Source of the DNA: DAMCAP01 sp964370205
GTDB taxonomy: Bacteria; Bacillota; Clostridia; Oscillospirales; Ruminococcaceae
Reading direction: 5' to 3'
DNA: 50,561 nucleotides
NCBI GenBank assembly: GCA_964370205.1
Contig: CAYJIK010000007.1
Location: forward strand, 1-50,561
The translations under genes were made by a program, and so were the position numbers. Shown here in pieces: positions 49,594-50,561 of this stretch. The stretch's first letter is position 1; each line of letters starts with the position of its first letter. Below the pieces are notes generated by a model that made no database searches, was not told the origin of the DNA, and worked only from the letters and a program-made list of their open reading frames with translations.

Positions 49594-49660
49594 TTTTATA
49601 GTAAAAAGTTGCTATTTGTCACAGCTATTATAATGATTAACTATAGAAAGGTTTGAAAAG

Positions 49661-50561
49661 ATGGATAAGAAGAAGTATACGCTGGAGTACATTTGTTCGC
49701 ATTTGGGCGAGGAAAACTCGGCAAATATGTACCATGGGGCGGTTGTGCCGCCGATATTTGAAACGTCTCTGCATGTGTTTGACACAGTTGAGGAGCTTAT
49801 CGGTTACAAGCCGTCAGCAGAAAGCGGGAAGTACATATACGGTAGAGTGGACAACCCGACCGTTAAACTGCTTGAAAAGAAGATAGCGGCTATAGAAGAA
49901 GCAGACGACGCTGTCTGCTTTGGCTCGGGCATGGCGGCGATAACGTCTGCTATCATGTACTTTATTCGCCCCGGTGATCACATCATCACCGTCAAAAACG
50001 CCTACGGCCCTACACGTATTTTCATTGACAACAACCTAAAAGACCTAGGTGTAGAGTGCACCTATGTGGACGGCACTGACGTTGCCCAATTTGAAGAAGC
50101 AATACGCCCTAACACCAAGCTGATATACCTTGAAAGCCCTACCTCTGTGGTGCTGGAGCTACAGGACATATCAGCACTTGCCGAACTTGCAAAGAAGCAC
50201 GGTATCTACACCATTATAGATAACACCTACGCCGCAGGTGTCTACCAAAAACCGCTAAATGTTGGCATTGATGTCACTGTACACACGCTGTCTAAGTACT
50301 ACGGCGGTCACAGTGACGTTATAGGTGGTGTGGCTTGCGGTAACGGCGATATCATTATCGGCATTAAGGATAAGAGCAGGGAATTGTACGGCGGTATTAT
50401 AGGGCCGTTTGAGGCTTGGCTGACTATACGCAGTCTGCGTTCACTTCCTGTGCGCCTAAAGCGTTCATCCGAGAACGGCTTGAAGGTCTCCGAGATGCTT
50501 GAAAAGCACCCCAAGGTTGAATACGTCCGCTACCCCGGCTTACCGTCCTATCCGCAGGCAG
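49661..50561 (+). CDS. PLP-dependent trans-sulfuration enzyme, truncated by the window
   Basis: The first 300 residues of a Cys/Met-metabolism PLP enzyme (cystathionine gamma-lyase/synthase, methionine gamma-lyase group). PPIFETSLHVFDTVEELIG and YGRVDNPTVKLLEKK are at the N-terminus. The PLP phosphate loop is FGSGMAAITSAI. The cofactor Lys212 lies in HTLSKYYGGHSDVIGG. The frame stays open to the last base, so the gene continues beyond the window. The ATG at 49661 follows GAAAGG. Whether it is a lyase or a synthase cannot be told. Confidence 0.93.
   Translation, partial: MDKKKYTLEYICSHLGEENSANMYHGAVVPPIFETSLHVFDTVEELIGYKPSAESGKYIYGRVDNPTVKLLEKKIAAIEEADDAVCFGSGMAAITSAIMYFIRPGDHIITVKNAYGPTRIFIDNNLKDLGVECTYVDGTDVAQFEEAIRPNTKLIYLESPTSVVLELQDISALAELAKKHGIYTIIDNTYAAGVYQKPLNVGIDVTVHTLSKYYGGHSDVIGGVACGNGDIIIGIKDKSRELYGGIIGPFEAWLTIRSLRSLPVRLKRSSENGLKVSEMLEKHPKVEYVRYPGLPSYPQA

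Larger units (their letters stand above)
49274..49660. other. Divergent gap ahead of the trans-sulfuration gene
   Basis: About 390 AT-rich bases between divergent genes. It holds the dyad at 49300-49321 and the promoter at 49565-49593. No leader long enough for a SAM riboswitch or T-box remains between that promoter and the start codon. Confidence 0.6.

Noticed and set aside
1..50561. CRISPR arrays, tRNA or rRNA genes, prophage or insertion sequences
   Set aside because: None recognised; the only tandem array (1-321) has 80-bp units without repeat-spacer structure, and no transposase or integrase frame was found.

Overview
The window looks like the chromosome of a low-to-moderate GC, anaerobic member of the Clostridia (Bacillota). 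The signs are Firmicute-type housekeeping genes (ribonuclease J, MutS2, RecN, RecO, Era, YbeY, PhoH-like, ZapA, MreBCD with PBP2, the EF-P-associated M16 pair YfmF/YfmH), strong AGGAGG-like ribosome sites, frequent GTG and TTG starts, Feo ferrous-iron uptake with its small Cys-rich partner, and a ferredoxin-type aldo/keto reductase. A run of exactly 100 N at 20243-20342 shows this is a draft scaffold. No tRNA, rRNA, CRISPR array, transposase or phage gene was recognised.

Layout. 1-321: four copies of an 80-bp tandem repeat. 398-3398: recN and a GT4 glycosyltransferase. 3399-4186: gene-free stretch that may be a long leader of the next gene. 4187-6760: RNase J and a GNAT acetyltransferase, closed by a clear terminator. 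7267-9111: a chemoreceptor with its own promoter and terminator. 9908-15891: phoH, ybeY, era, recO, mutS2. 16143-20657: four envelope or unknown genes (polytopic membrane protein, DUF3810 putative metalloprotease, a small soluble protein, a secreted Amidase_6 protein interrupted by the gap). 20832-23021: a possible leader peptide, zapA and a U32 RNA-hydroxylation protein. 23081-29741: dut, maf, then mreB-mreC-mreD-PBP2 and a MinD-like protein that has lost its ATP-binding loop. 29742-30553: intergenic DNA full of long palindromes. 33199-30554 (minus strand): feoA, feoB and the FeoB-associated peptide. 33567-38350: yfmF, yfmH, lgt, folD, yajC. 38519-45711: a two-component system followed by an ABC efflux system with a Met/Gly-rich lipoprotein. 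45784-49273 (minus strand): aldo/keto reductase, ArsC-like protein, split ThrE exporter, a small membrane protein. 49661-end: a truncated trans-sulfuration enzyme.

How the genes work together. The mre/PBP2/lgt/zapA genes serve wall elongation, lipoprotein maturation and division; recN/recO/mutS2/dut/maf serve genome maintenance and nucleotide hygiene; phoH/ybeY/era/rnj serve ribosome and RNA metabolism. The most system-like accessory block is 38.4-45.8 kb. The response regulator gene and the efflux operon share the same 11-bp-period direct repeat, placed identically 14 bp ahead of a -10 box, which predicts that this two-component system controls both itself and the exporter. The exporter's permease and lipoprotein share Met/Gly-rich low-complexity segments and its fusion protein carries a Cys-bracketed acidic loop. 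A second regulatory inference is a matched pair of 7-4-7 dyads upstream of feoA and feoB, suggestive of an iron-responsive DtxR-family regulator.
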